Of a DNA stretch of 61,566 bases, positions 1 through 11,797 are shown one piece after another. A model generated the notes under the pieces. It saw nothing but the letters and a program-made list of their open reading frames with translations. It was not told the DNA's origin and did no database searches. Position 1 is the stretch's first letter. The number at the start of each line of letters is the position of its first letter. Source of the stretch: Cylindrobasidium torrendii FP15055 ss-10 (taxonomy: Eukaryota; Basidiomycota; Agaricomycetes; Agaricales; Physalacriaceae); the NCBI GenBank assembly GCA_000934385.1, contig KN880577.1, forward strand, positions 1-61,566. The letters run 5' to 3'. The translations under genes and the position numbers were made by a program.

Positions 1-1828
1 GCCGTGCCTCTCGCTCCTCCCCGCTCGCTCTCGGTATCCTGCAGGATTTCATCTACTATGCGTACTCATTCTACACCTTCCTCTTGGAGGAGCCTGCCCT
101 CAGCTCGTTCCGAAGTGGCTGGTTAGAGGCCCTGGGCGACATTGCACGCTACAAGATGGCTATTTCAGCCCTCGTCATCGATTCCCCTCCAAGTCATCCC
201 TTGACTTCGCACAACATTTCCCAGGCTCTCACTGTTAACGGCGACACGTCGAACCAGCTACTGAAGCCACCAACGACTGCGGCTGGGGAGAAGTCGATCA
301 GCGACGAACGCGCAGCACGCATTGATGATTCGCCCTCTCCTAGCGTCGGCGTTGTTGCTGCGCGCGCGATGGAGATAGAACCAGATTCCGAGCGCTGGCG
401 CAATATTGCCCGCGACTGGTACGGCGCCGGCCTTACTGACCAGCCTGGCACTGGAAAGCTGCACCACCACCTCGGCCTCCTTAGCAGGGACACCGACAGT
501 GAAGAGCTTCGGGCTGTATACCATTTTGTCAAGAGGTACGTTTCCATCTTCGATATCCTCGTTGCACTGCTCATTGCTGTCTATAGTATGACTACGTTAC
601 ATCCGTTCCAGACGTCGCGCGAGTCCATATTGCCCATTTGGTCACAGCCGAATCAGGCTCGACGGTCGCTTCCCGATGCAAACGTAGCCGACCTCTTCGT
701 TCTGCTCCACGGCATGCTGTTCACAAACTCGACCTCAACGCATTCCAGCCAACGCTCTCGCATTTTGTTGAGCGATTGGAAATTGAAGGCACAGAGGACA
801 GAGACTGGATTATGATGGCAGTGGTCAACATCGGGTCAATCCTTGAGTACGGCAAACCAAGCGGCGTGCTCAAACGCCTTAGTGGTGTTGGATCGAGGGA
901 CCCTGGTACAGCAGCAGCTATGCGCGTCATGGCAAAACGCGAGGCAATGGCAGACGAGTCCATGGACGTGGACGCAACGCCGTCTTCGGCAACTTCGTCC
1001 CCGACTGCAGAGGAGCTCGACCTACCTCTGCAACTCCAGCTGGCCATGCAGCTATCTTTCGAGATGTTCTCTTATGTCCTCCAGCGCCCCACTCGCAAAC
1101 CATCGCCTTTTGCGCGCTCGACCATCAACCCGTATCTCACCGTTGTGCTCACATTCCTGTCGACAATACTTAAACACACTGGATCCAGGGAGATACTCGA
1201 GTGTTTGATTCCGTGGGACGCCCTTGCCGCGTTCTTTGCAACCGTGCCGCGTACCGTCATGTCTTCTCAGCATCTCGACCAGGTCATGCCCGCTGACGCT
1301 CGTCGGTGGGACATGATCACCTCTGGTTGCGCTCCTCCTTTGCCCGAGGACTGGTGTCTGCGCGGCATGGAATGGGTTGGGAGGAAGGTCTTCAAGCGTG
1401 GCTACTGGCGGAGTGGGTTGGAGAAGAAGGTGGAGCAAGAGGTACTCAACGACGCGGAGGAGGAGGATATGACGGATGGGCACATCGAAGATGATGACGA
1501 CCAAGAAGGTGAACAGAGCAGCTACGGCAAGCGATGGGTTAGGATTGTGCGGTGTGCGGTTGAGGTCTCAGGTGCTGTCGACGGGTTGGAATGGACCCAT
1601 GGTACGAGGGAATGGATGGTTGAGGGTGCATTGGCATGGAAGGTGGCAGTCTGGAAGGAGTAAGCTCGGGTTGAGAAAGAAGAAGAGGAGCGCAGCGTGG
1701 AGGCACCCGCTGGGGCAACAACCTGGGGCGACAACTCCATGGACGTCGACGACGAGGGCATCCTTGGCGCCTCCGAGGAAAGTGACAAGGATAGTGAGAA
1801 CGATACGGCTAAGATTTGGACACTCAAG
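1..1828 (+). pseudogene. Est1/SMG6-7-type protein, 5'-partial and broken
   Basis: The gene runs in from the left edge. The first exon is open from base 3 to 535, an intron follows (536-586), and reading continues from 587. The protein shows the Est1 DNA/RNA-binding signature: an ARDWY segment, then GKLHHHLGLLSRD, then FQTSRESILP. Downstream, GCAPPLPEDWCLRGMEW matches the fungal Est1 family. Family members act in telomere maintenance or nonsense-mediated decay. Two lesions are visible. The frame slips near 725-727: one extra A there would join LLHGMLFT to KLDLNAFQPTL. An in-frame TAA at 1661-1663 interrupts an otherwise continuous acidic tail that stays open to about 1828. No C-terminal PIN nuclease domain, which many relatives have, follows before the transposon region. 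Family assignment is firm. Whether the lesions are mutations or sequence errors cannot be told here. Confidence 0.75.
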
Positions 1829-2449
1829 GTACGTCCTTCTTGTGGTTTACATGTCTGTGTGCTTATTGTTCTAAGAAACACCACTGTTACCTGGGGAGTC
1901 CTGTTCAGGATTCACAGTGGACACCAACCGCAACGGCACCACCAGGACCAACCTACGCATCGGAATAGCTGCACTGCGCACATATTCCTGTCTCAGCATC
2001 GGTTCAGCACTGCGCTCAACCTACGCTGATGACAGTCCAAGGAACATTTGCCATTGTGTTACCGACCAGCCTATCAATGTGCACCTTGATTCAGGATGAC
2101 TGTCTACAATACACAGTGGACATGTTCAATGGAAGATGGAACTACCCCAGGACAACCGTGCACAAGCTCTAGATGTGGTCAATGCCGGAGAGATGCACCA
2201 AGACTGTTTCGTGTTCAACGCGGTCTACATGAGGTGTGTGTATCATTTACGTCCATCCCAACTTCCTGCCTGACCTTCCTTGCTGACTAGGAAAATATTC
2301 CGACCTAGATTGTGTTGGTCGAGACATTGTTAATCGATGTTATTGATCGATATCTACGCGGTAATGCTTCCTCACTATAAAATCATCGCTCCCATCTCAT
2401 ATTCTTCCAGACTTCGTCTAGCGCTCCTCCCCGCACACCCAACACAGTC
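1829..2449. other. junction between Est1 remnant and transposase; no gene seen
   Basis: No convincing coding exon is visible. A motif around CACAGTGGACA occurs near 1912 and again near 2111, each preceded by TTCAGGAT-like sequence. These may be subterminal repeats of the adjacent DNA transposon. No matching inverted terminal repeat was found by eye on the right side. This is where the missing 3' end of the Est1-like gene would be expected. Confidence 0.4.
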
Positions 2450-5400
2450 ATGTCTACAACTTCACTCTATGCATGCTTCAATCCCGCCTGCGACAAGGTG
2501 TTCACTGTCCATGGACATCTTCTTAGCCATTGTCGACAGGCCACAACATGCAGCTGGTGGCTAGAACACGCTAAGGAAGTACGCGCAGGCAAGCAACGCG
2601 AGGGACCAGTTATAGTACCGGGCTCCATCCACGATATGACGGCGGCGCACTTTGCAGCAGATGAAGAAGATGAAGACGATGCCATGGACCAGCAGCAAAC
2701 CCCCGTGTCCACCTCTTTCCAGGGCCAGGACGTTCCTATGGACGAGCCAGCTGCATCTTCCAGCGCTGGTGACCAGGACGTTTCCATGGAGCCTCCCGCC
2801 GATGATGATGAAGAAGCAGAAGATGCAGCGCGAGAACGTCTCCTCGCAGACTGGATCGATAAGCAAGCAGAGAACGATGAGCTGTTCAACATTGCTCAGC
2901 CCGACTTGGCGATAGGACAACCTGGTCCTGGGCCAACAACTCTACATGCTCGTCTCGGTAGGATGGTTGGTGCAAGGGCTCGCTTTTTCGAGGGAGAAGG
3001 AGATGAGGATGGAGGGCGTCCCGACGATATCATTGAGGAGCATCCAACGGCGGGAGCGGTTCTCAGCATGTCTCCCCAACTCTACGAACACTGGGATGCA
3101 CTTTTCGGCACTGACCGTCTTCCGCAAAAGCAACAGGAGGGCAGTAGTGGCGCACCGGATTTGGAGCGCCGCCTGTACCACCCGTTTGCCTCGCAGATTG
3201 ATTGGGAGGTTGCCCATTGGATGGTCAGTGAAGGAATTGGACATGGATCTTTCAATAGACTGTTGAAGATCAAAGGAGTGCGTATGGGCTTGACTCTATG
3301 CAAAGTATGTACTTATCTAACCTTTTTCCAAGGTTCGCGAGTGTCTAGGTCTCTCCTACAAGAACACAGCTGGCCTCCACGAGCGGGTCGATGCTATACC
3401 ACGACGTGCAGGCAAATGGTACGACAAGCACATTTCATTCCCCGACCGCCCCGACGAGATATTTGTGCTGAGGCATCGCGATATTATCGAGTGCATTCGA
3501 AGTCTCTGGGGCGACCCGGAGCTTAGTGAGCACATCGTCTATAAACCAAAGAAGATATTCCAGCAAGATCCTGATGGGAACGACAACAAGGGTTCACGGT
3601 TATACAATGAGATGTGGACCGGAGAGTGGTGGTGGTTCATACAGGTGCGTGTCATTGGTATCTATTTCCTATGGTACGGTACTCATATTCGTCAGGACCG
3701 TCTACCTGCGGGCCATACTCTTGCGCCCATTATCCTTGCCACCGACAAGACACAGCTTACACAGTTCTCGGGAAGCAAGCAGGCTTATCCCATCTACTTA
3801 ACACTTGGCAACATTCCCAGTAGTCTTCGCCGAAAGCCATCTCAACAAGCCTGTATCTTGGTTGGCTACTTGCCTATTGAGAAAGTTGGGAAGACTGGAC
3901 TCACCCAGCTCAATGCAGCCTCCCGTCCATCACGCGTCTTTCATGCCGCCATGCGCCATCTCCTGGAGCCTCTCATCGACGCCGGCAAGAAGGGTATCGA
4001 GATGACAGGTGGCGACGGCTCTGTCCGACTTGTCCACCCCATACTTGCTGCCTACGTCTCAGATTATCCAGAGCAGTGTCTGGTTACCTGCAGCAAATCC
4101 GGGACGTGTCCAAAGTGCCAGTGTGGTGCCAATAACCTCGACTCAAACCAGACTTTCCCTGTGCGGACCCAAAAGACCACCTTGGACGCTATGGCCGATG
4201 CCAAGGCATCCTCCTCCTCTCAACAAAGCTACTACGACGCCTGCATGGCAAGGGACATCAACGGCTATGTTACGCAGCCTTTTTGGGAAGATCTGCCCTT
4301 CACCGACATTCATCTTGCAGAGACGCCCGACATCCTCCACCAGGTGTACCAAGGAGTCGTAGCACATCTTGTCGATTGGTGCCAGGTCCTTGCCACCGAG
4401 AAGGAACTCGACCGCCGCATTCGCCGTCTGCCTCCAGCTCTTGGGCTGCGACATTTCAAGAATGGCCTTGCCGGTATCTCACAACTGAGTGGCAGCGAGC
4501 GGAAAGACATCGGCAAGATTCTGCTGGGGTGCATTGTCAACCTACTCCCAACCGCTGCGGTGACTGCCGTCCGTGCCATACTTGACTTCATCTACCTTGC
4601 TCAATACACCACCCACGACGATGCCACTCTTTCTTACATGGAGGACGCTCTCAATCTCTGGGACAAGAACAAAGACATTTTCATTCGTACTGGGATTCGC
4701 GACGATCTCAACATCCCGAAATTCCATTCCCTACGCCATTACATGCGCAGCATCCGTCTCTTTGGTGTTACCAACAACTTCAATACAGAGTTGTTTGAAC
4801 GACTTCACATCGAGTTTGCCAAAAAGGGCTGGCGCGCCTCCAACCATCGTGACGAGTTCCCCCAAATGACTCAATGGGTTACTCGCCAAGAGAATATACA
4901 CTCGTTCAAGTGATATCTAGCCTGGTCTAACACTGAGGAGTCCGGTATGTTCCTTTCAAGATTGCTTTCATCCATGTGACTATGTCTAACATTTATTGCA
5001 GCTCCTGAACACGTCCCCGCGACACACACCAACACTCGCCCCCCGATAGCCGTACCTGGCATACAAAATCTTTACATGGCAAAGCATCCAACCACATACC
5101 GCAAGTCGACCCGTATCATTGAGAAAGAGCATCATGTCCCTACATTCAGCACAAACCTATGTGCATATCTCAACGGTATGCAGGATGACCGTCGCGCGAA
5201 ATTTCCAACAATTCCAGCAAATCCTTTCTACGTCTTACCATTTGAGGGTGTAGACGTCTGGCACTCATTCCGCTTCAGCCACGAGGGCTTCGAGGGTCTC
5301 AACGGTGATCAGGACTGGGTGAAGGCATCACCAATGGCAGGTGGACGGTTTGATACCGTTGTGGTTCTGGATGGTGAAGATGCAGAGGCAACCGCTTTAA

Positions 5401-5830
5401 TCGGTGTGTTCTGTGTGAATTTCCCCCATCATAACTGACTTGGCTCAAAGGCACCCGCATTGGCCGTATTCGGGTGATTTTCAGGCTCCCTTCCTTCATC
5501 GGTCAGAAGAACAACGCAACACCTTTGCCTCATTACTGGCCCCGAACCCCTTTAGCGTACATTGAGTGGTACACCCGGCCATCCCTCACCACTGCTATGC
5601 GCAACACACACAACATGCCCTCCGTCCAGAAGGCGTATTCCCCCGATGGCAAACCTTTGTGGTCCATCGTGCCTCTTTCCAATATCCGCCAGAGCTGCAT
5701 GCTCTTTCCTAATTACAAAAAGACGAATGTCGCGATATGGGATACCAATAAATCAATTCTAGATACCTGTACATACTTTAGAGTAAATAATTTTCTTAGC
5801 TTATATACATATCAGACAGTCTACTTATAA
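2450..5830 (+). mobile_element. Plavaka/KDZ-type (CACTA-related) DNA transposase, one premature stop
   Basis: Five exons join in frame: 2450-3277, 3333-3644, 3696-4944, 5002-5403 and 5451-5830, about 1056 codons. The N-terminus carries a C2H2-like finger (CFNPACDKVF...HLLSHC). The middle shows the family core: DKTQLTQFSGSKQAYPIYLT, then RRKPS, a cysteine cluster (CSKSGTCPKCQC), and DIHLAETPDILHQVYQGVV. The C-terminus has GGRFDTVVV and IGRIRVIFRLP and ends with TYFRVNNF, typical of Plavaka elements of Agaricomycetes. A TGA at 4911-4913, inside HSFK-stop-YLAWSN, breaks the frame where relatives read through. Everything else is open, so loss of function looks recent. The second intron is 51 bases long and has no stop, so retention would keep the frame. 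Termini and target-site duplications were not identified. Confidence 0.85.
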
Positions 5831-5929
5831 TCCATATACATCGGTGTAATAGTTTGCACTTGTGAACTTCTTATGTTGGAAGTGAAGCCATAGACATGGG
5901 TATATACTAGTACATGTCAGCAACAGTGT

Positions 5930-6003
5930 GGCTTGTTAGCTAAGTGGTTAAGCTGAATGCCCTCAGAGGGATGGTTGAGGGTTCGATTCTGATGCACGTT
6001 TAA
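5930..6003 (+). repeat. tRNA-like sequence, probable SINE head or decayed tRNA
   Basis: A near-consensus A box (TAGCTAAGTGG, 5937-5947) and B box (GGTTCGATTCT, 5980-5990) are spaced as in a tRNA gene, 43 bases start to start. However, the acceptor and T stems do not pair well. This fits a tRNA-derived SINE head or a dead tRNA better than a working gene. The AT-rich sequence to about 6390 contains no coding frame and ends in a G run (TGTGACGGGGGGG). Confidence 0.45.
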
Positions 6004-6658
6004 TGATCGATCGGTGTTATCACATGTTTTGGGCCACTGGGGTTTGCCTGGGTTTTTTGAGGACTTGCAGGTTGATAGAATATTTGGCCAGCAACCCAAG
6101 TCACAAAGGTCATCTCAGGTTACCTTAGTCCGTGACTCAAAAGTTCAAAGAACTTGATACACTTCAGGTATATACATATGCTCTATTTAACCTACATAAC
6201 TCTAGGTTAACTGTTGATGCCTTATGCTAACTTGATAATGAACACATTTCTTCACATAACCTAGGTGCCCTATTAGCCTCTGGCCATCTTCAACAACTTA
6301 AGCAGCTTATGAAGTCTAAGTGACTAGAGCTAAGGGGAGTTCATACACTAAACCTTACCAAACTTAAGTCAACCTGTGACGGGGGGGTGTTTGCTGATGT
6401 GTAAAGAGGAAAAGCGGGGACGGACGCGAATACCCAGGCTATGCAGCTACGTACACCAGCGCTGAAGTTCATTCTAGAAGCATCGTCAAAAGTGCCAGTT
6501 TCTAGAAAATTGCGAGACTTACACATTTCCGAAAAGCCCGACATTCGAGTTGATAGGCCTTCCATCTAGGAAACGATTGGGATTCCATTCAGCGGCGACG
6601 CTGCGGCGTCGTTGCCCCACACGGAAGGAAGCCTAGGATAGTAAGAAGCTCATGGGCG
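6004..6658. other. AT-rich, no gene seen
   Basis: This may be the body of the SINE-like element and other repeat debris. The direct motif GTTACCT or AACCTAGGT recurs a few times. TGTGACGGGGGGGTGT near 6375 could be a retroelement LTR edge, but no partner was found. Confidence 0.3.
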
Positions 6659-7125
6659 CTACATGTAAAGCATGATGGACTCGCCTGTTATAGGTCTGTA
6701 AAGACAATAGTAGACGATCCCCCTTTTGAACTGGGAAAGTAGTTGTCTGCGATCCGTCCTGGAGTGTGACAGGACTCGCGAGTGGAACGACTTCGTCGAC
6801 ACCAACATGCCTAGTAATTGTATGGATTGGTGCGTGCAGGCGAAAGGTTTCCTGGAAACCTCATAAATGCGAACCCATGAGTCAAGCAAACTTTGGGCAC
6901 AGTGCATACTTTGATGACCGCGTCCAAGAAAGGGAGTTTATCGTAATCCGCAGGTGAAAGAGGCTCATTAGCGGGTTTGCTGGCGTACATTGCCTGGACC
7001 TCTGCCCGGAGGCGTTGCTGATCGGCAGGGTGCGTGGCTAACATGTATGCAAGAACGGCTTGGCTGCCAGTGCGCTCTCGACATCTTGCACGCTTTGCGT
7101 CTTCGAAAGAGAAGCCATCACGCAA
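6659..7125 (-). pseudogene. cytochrome P450 fragment
   Basis: One stretch reads as the P450 I-helix to K-region: LAYMLATHPADQQRLRAEVQ, then DYDKLPFLDAVIK. A second stretch, about 100-200 bases further along the minus strand, reads DEVVPLASPVTLQDGSQTTT followed by FPVQKG, the beta region before the meander. The catalytic I-helix (A/G)GxxT motif is corrupted (RERTGSQAVL), the ExxR region is out of frame, and no heme-binding Cys loop is present. N- and C-terminal parts are absent. This is a non-functional fragment lying directly beyond the helicase stop. Confidence 0.7.
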
Positions 7126-7274
7126 AGTTTCTCGGATAGCTAGCTTTGTGCAAACTCCGCGGCCTCGTCAGATTCGATTCAACAGGCCTTTACTCACCGG
7201 TGACGATAGCAGCCACTCGTCTTCCGGCATGGCCCATTGAATGAACCGCAAAGTGCCGTCACCTGTCTACCGCT

Positions 7275-8777
7275 TCAGCACGGACGCTGAATTTGGCACT
7301 GACAAGCAGGACGTTGCGAATTTTCCGAATGATATAATACATTCCGCTTTTCTTGGTTCTTCCTCTCGGAGCTCTGACCAGAGCGGGGAGTAGCCATGTC
7401 ACGGTCATGGGAAAATGTGTTCACTTCCTCATCGCCGTCATTGTGTGGCGGATTGAATGTGGCATGGTCGTCAAAATCTGCGGCATGCCGTACGAGGAAC
7501 TTGCGAGGTATGTATACAATCGCTTCGCCTTTTTCAGCGCGTATGCGGCCAATGTTTTGAGTCATTGAGCACATAGATTCCGGAACTCCCCAAATCACGA
7601 TCCGGGTGACAAGAGGATAGTTGAATCCCTACAATGGCCGTAAGTATATCGAAACAGACCGCAGACAAGTAAATATATCACCATTCCAAGTGCTTTGGTG
7701 GCGATTACAATGCGAAGTTCTCCAGTCTCGAGCTGCTTTTCAATCCGCTCTTTCGCTCGATCACCAACCTTACTTTCATAGAACTCGAAGATATTGGCGG
7801 GAAAGCGCCCAGCACAATTCCGCCGTAAGAAATCCTGGACTCGGTGAGCCTCTTGCCGTGTTTTCGTGTAAATAATCGTCTGTGGGATGTCTTCGGGGGT
7901 GGTAGCATCGTGTGGAATAAGGGACATGAGGTCAGCAAGGCTTTCTTCAGAGTGCTGCATGATTCTGACGGACAAGGCGATGTTAGGCTTGGAATTTGAG
8001 AGCTCAATCCGAGCAACATTTTCTCCAAAGCCAACCTTCTGCTTTATATCTGCCACGACTTCTTGGGGAAGTGTGGCAGACATTGCAGCCATAGGAACTC
8101 CGGATGGAATTGCCTTTCGAAGGAAACCTGGAACGTCGGCAAACTCCGGTCGAAAGTCAACCCATTTGGTGAGAGTATGCGCCTCATCAGTGACTGCACT
8201 GATGAGGCTTTTCAGGAATGTCTCTGTCAAGACAGCGCGGCGAAATTCTGCACTTTTGGCCATCTCCGGGCCCGCAAAGACAACACAAAAGTCGCCTTGA
8301 CCGCAAGCCTGAAGAGAGTCATTCATCGTGAAGAGTAATGCTCATATCTAAAGTATTGCACACCTCCATAGCGGAACGAAGATTTGGTGTTCTCCCGGTT
8401 AATGCAATGGATGGGATTCCTTTTTGTGTGAATTCGTTGGCCTGAGGATCGAGTTAGCGCATAGAAAAAATGATAGACCGTAAACGCACTTGAGCTTGCA
8501 ATAAAGCACTAAGAGGACCCATTACAAAGATCGTTTTTCGATTCTCAGTCTCCGTTTGGCCAGGAGTCCAGTAGTATAGCAATGGGAGGACGAAAATCAA
8601 TGTCTTGCCAGCACCGGTACTAGGGGCCCCAAGGAGGAGGTCATGCCCAAGTATAGTCTGTCTTGCCGCATCCCGCTGGAATTTCCGAACTTCTGGGATG
8701 TTAAAGAGAGTGCACGCCGTTGCACATGCACTCTCGAAGCGAGCCTCGTCAATGGACGATGGTGGTTCAAACGGCAT
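7275..8777 (-). CDS. RecQ-like DEAH-box DNA helicase
   Basis: Four exons on the minus strand (8777-8490, 8441-8364, 8308-7682, 7628-7275) join in frame to 448 residues. They start at an ATG at 8777 and have introns of 48, 55 and 53 bases. Motif I is STGAGKTLIF, motif II is VTDEAHTLTKW followed by FRPEF, motif III is MSATLP, and motif V is TKALGMGFNYP. Motif VI reads QNIGRIRAEKG rather than the usual QxxGRAGRDG. The protein has only the helicase core, without RQC or HRDC domains, as in the expanded RecQ-like family of Agaricomycetes. It would unwind DNA with ATP if active. The altered arginine-finger motif makes activity doubtful. It is divergent from the trypsin-fold gene to its right. Confidence 0.75.
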
Positions 8778-9192
8778 TGAGTCTTAAGGAGCTGTCTTAG
8801 ATTCAGGCAAAAATTGTAGCCCAAGGGCTCCTATGAGTAATTCATAAGTACTATTCTCGAAATACTATGTTCCTCTTATACAGAAAGTGTGCTCTTACAC
8901 TGGCACAAACAATTAGAGGCGCCGCCGAGCATTGATCTTGCGAAACCACGTGGCAGCCATCACGCAATGTCGAGCTCGCTGCTATTCGACCCAGGCCATA
9001 TTTTTACTATCCGGCTCGCGAAAGCTCATATATTAACGTCTTATTTAACATATTCGAAAATCGTACAAAACTAAGATTTTGCCCTTCGTCGCGTCGCCGA
9101 AAACGGATAACCTCCTCGGCAAACTCCGACTGCCTTATTTCACGGTCGAGTTATTCCAGTCCCCACTGATCGAGGTACGAGATGCGTGGGGA
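8778..9192. promoter_or_regulatory. divergent intergenic region
   Basis: This spacer lies between the helicase start (minus) and the trypsin-fold gene (plus). A short AT-rich tract sits at 9030-9075. No clear TATA element was picked out. Part of the interval after 9076 is open in the peptidase frame and may be its true N-terminal coding sequence. Confidence 0.35.
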
Positions 9193-11043
9193 ATGGATCG
9201 AGTCTACGACAGCCTCAAACTTTGGGGCAGCGACGACGCCTCCAGCACGACTTCGGTCGACTCCTCCGCTCACGGCGTCCCCAAGCTCGAGGCCTACCTC
9301 TACTTCTACGGCCTCCGTGGCAACAGGAAGCTTGGGCCCAAGCTAATCTGGAGGTCGTCGATGAACGTCTTCACACCTCCGTCGGGGCCATCGCAAGACG
9401 TTCGCGCAATGCAGCTTCTCACCGTCCACGAGCATGCCAAGCTCAGCAATGAAAAGGACCTGTGGCCGAAGATTCGTAAAGAGGTTCGTGATTTTCCCTA
9501 AGTGCGGCAATATGTGGGCTGATATTGGTTCCCAGACGGTTCATCTTCTCGATGTCAAAGAGATCAAGTTCACCTCCGTCGACCTCGTTCGCTTCCGTTG
9601 GGAGGAGCCGACTAAGGACGGCCTCGGCAAGCCTGTCACCAGTGCCGTGACCATCTGGATCGGCGTCCTTCCAGATAGTACGAACGGCGACGCCGCTTTC
9701 GACGCCGCCCAGGACATCTTCGGACTCCTCAAGCAGCACAGCATCGACGACATCGACATCGCTTTTCGCGAGTCGGAAGCTCAGTCTTTCGCTGGCCCTG
9801 TCCTTTACGCCCCGGTCAACGACGTTCACCCGCTCAAGGACGTCATCGACTGGGTTACGACTCCTCTCAGCCTGCCCATCGCTGGGTCGAAGACCCGCCA
9901 CATGGAGGGCACGCTCGGTTTCTACTTCAAGATTGGCGACGATCTCTACGGCGTCACTGCCCGCCACGTACTCTTCCCTGATACGGAGGCAAACGTTGTC
10001 TATCGCTATGACACCTGTACGTGCATTTCCTCCGTCTTCTTTCGATGGGAAGGAAAGCCGCATTCTGACCACACTTGCACAGCCGCTCCGAAAAAGAACG
10101 TCATCCTGATGGGCAACAGAGGGTTCGACGACCTTCTCGCATCTATCCAAGCCCTGATTGGAACTCTCAACAACACCGTCGTCGTCTTAGAGAGGAACGT
10201 CAGGACCTATACGGCGAGGGCGCAGGCCGGCAATCCCCAAGCTGCAGCGGACTTGGTGGTGTATCAGCAGCGCCTGGACAACACGAACAACACCATCGTC
10301 GAGCTCAAGACTTTCTTTGCGACGTTGAAGAGGGAGTGGTCTGACTTCAACAACAGGGTTATCGGACACGTCGTCTGGTCGCCACCCATCACCGGTCTCA
10401 ACGCCCCTGATGGCTACACGCAGGATGTGTGCGTCATCAAGCTGGACAAGGAGAAGTTCCTGCCAAACTTCCGGGGCAACGTGATTGACCTGGGTGCGTA
10501 CCTCTGTACGACCAAACTGGAAAAGTTTGAACGATTTATATTCTAGGCACGGAGATCGAGTCGGGCAAGCTCATGGCCCTTCTCTACCCTCGGGTGGACG
10601 TGCCCTCGGAGTTCGACTACCCCGAAGACCGCCTCTATCAGCTCAGGGTCATTCTCGCCGCCGCCAACATCAAGGAGCCGAACAGCCAGGACATCAAGGG
10701 CGACCCCACGCGATTCGTCATGAAACGTGGCCTCACAACACGCACCACCGTCGGTCGACTCAACGGCTTCGAATCCCACGAGCGTCGCTATGGTCTTTTG
10801 GGCACCTTCGACTCTGTCGAGGCCGCGATTTACCCGTACGACAACGACTCGGGCCCATTCTCCCGAGGTGGCGACTCCGGAGCCGCCATCTTTGGCGCCA
10901 ACAACGACTTTGTCGCCCAGCTCACCGGCGGTGCTGGACCGACTGACTCGTCCGACATCACCTACGGCACCCCCATGGAGTGGCTGTGGGACACCGTCAT
11001 CAAGACCGAGTTCCCCAAGGCCGTCCTCTTCTTTGACAACTAG
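9193..11043 (+). CDS. trypsin-fold (chymotrypsin-like) serine protease-domain protein
   Basis: Four exons (9193-9483, 9536-10016, 10083-10493, 10547-11043) join in frame to 559 residues from the first ATG. The frame is open upstream to about 9079, so the real start may be in an unseen exon. A protease-like triad is visible: His in GVTARHVLFP, a candidate Asp in DVCVIKLD, and Ser in RGGDSGAAIFG. Between His and Asp lies an insertion of about 90 residues that looks coiled-coil, rich in Leu/Asn/Arg (LIGTLNNTVVVLERNV ... LDNTNNTIVELKTFF). No signal peptide is seen, so an intracellular location is inferred. Large families of such proteins occur in mushrooms, but I know of no assigned substrate. 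Family call is good; enzymatic activity is inferred from the triad only. Confidence 0.75.
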
Positions 11044-11797
11044 GTGCGTCTGCTTCGCTTTTACTTCCATCCATCCGTCGCTACTTTGCAGCTGACATCG
11101 CTCATGTCCAGGCTCTCCCGAGATACTCTCGCGTCTTGCGTTTCTCTTTCTGCACCATCAACTTCTCGCTGTCCTCCCCTTCTTCCACTCCACGCTCATT
11201 GTCTCGTGCGACTCGCTCTCGTCTCTTGGTTTCCCGTTTTTGTTTTGGTTGGATTGTAGGCGCAGACGCGTGTTTTGATCGTCGAGCGGCTAGACGGGTT
11301 CGTCCTTTGCCATCCCTCTCGTCTCTTCTCGCCACATGCGAATGACAGCTCGAATTTCTTCGCAGCTCTTACCTCTGGCGAGCCCGAGCCGTCTTGCAAG
11401 CGTCCGTCTCTGCGACTCTCTTTCCATCCACCATATGCCCTCCCCCGTTTCTTTTTCTTCATCCATAACTCCACACTCGTTTCTCTCGCCCCCCCCCCTC
11501 CCCCCTTATCTGTTCGCTGGTTGTTGGCACAAAGGCGCTTTCTCGGTGGTTGGGTCTGCTGTTCAGGTTCGCGCCATTTCCTCTGTCTCGTTCTTGCATA
11601 TTAATGACAAACGGCCCTTAACTTCTAGCTGTTGGCCCAACCTGCCTGTTACCCTACGCCGCCATCGAACTCGTCTTCATTCATTTCTGCTCGTAATTTA
11701 ATGGTTGGTTTTTGGTTATCGGACGGATGCTTGGGCCGGTGAACTGCTTGGCTTGGTAAGTTTCACCTTTCCGTCGTACCTCATATTTGTGTCCTTA
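11044..11797. other. pyrimidine-rich stretch, no gene seen
   Basis: The plus strand is strongly C/T-rich, with CTCTC, CCTCCC and a run of nine C with flanking CT near 11490. Open frames here are low-complexity Ser/Pro/Leu strings without family features. It could be the 3' untranslated region of the protease-fold gene or a promoter-like tract. Confidence 0.4.

Noticed and set aside
1917..2096. VDTN in a frame after the Est1 remnant, reminiscent of the start of a PIN nuclease domain
   Set aside because: The residues that follow do not resemble a PIN domain and the frame has no matching splice joint. It looks like chance.
6370..6390. TGTGACGGGGGGGTGT as a retrotransposon LTR edge
   Set aside because: No second copy, primer-binding site or polyprimidine/polypurine partner was seen in the window.
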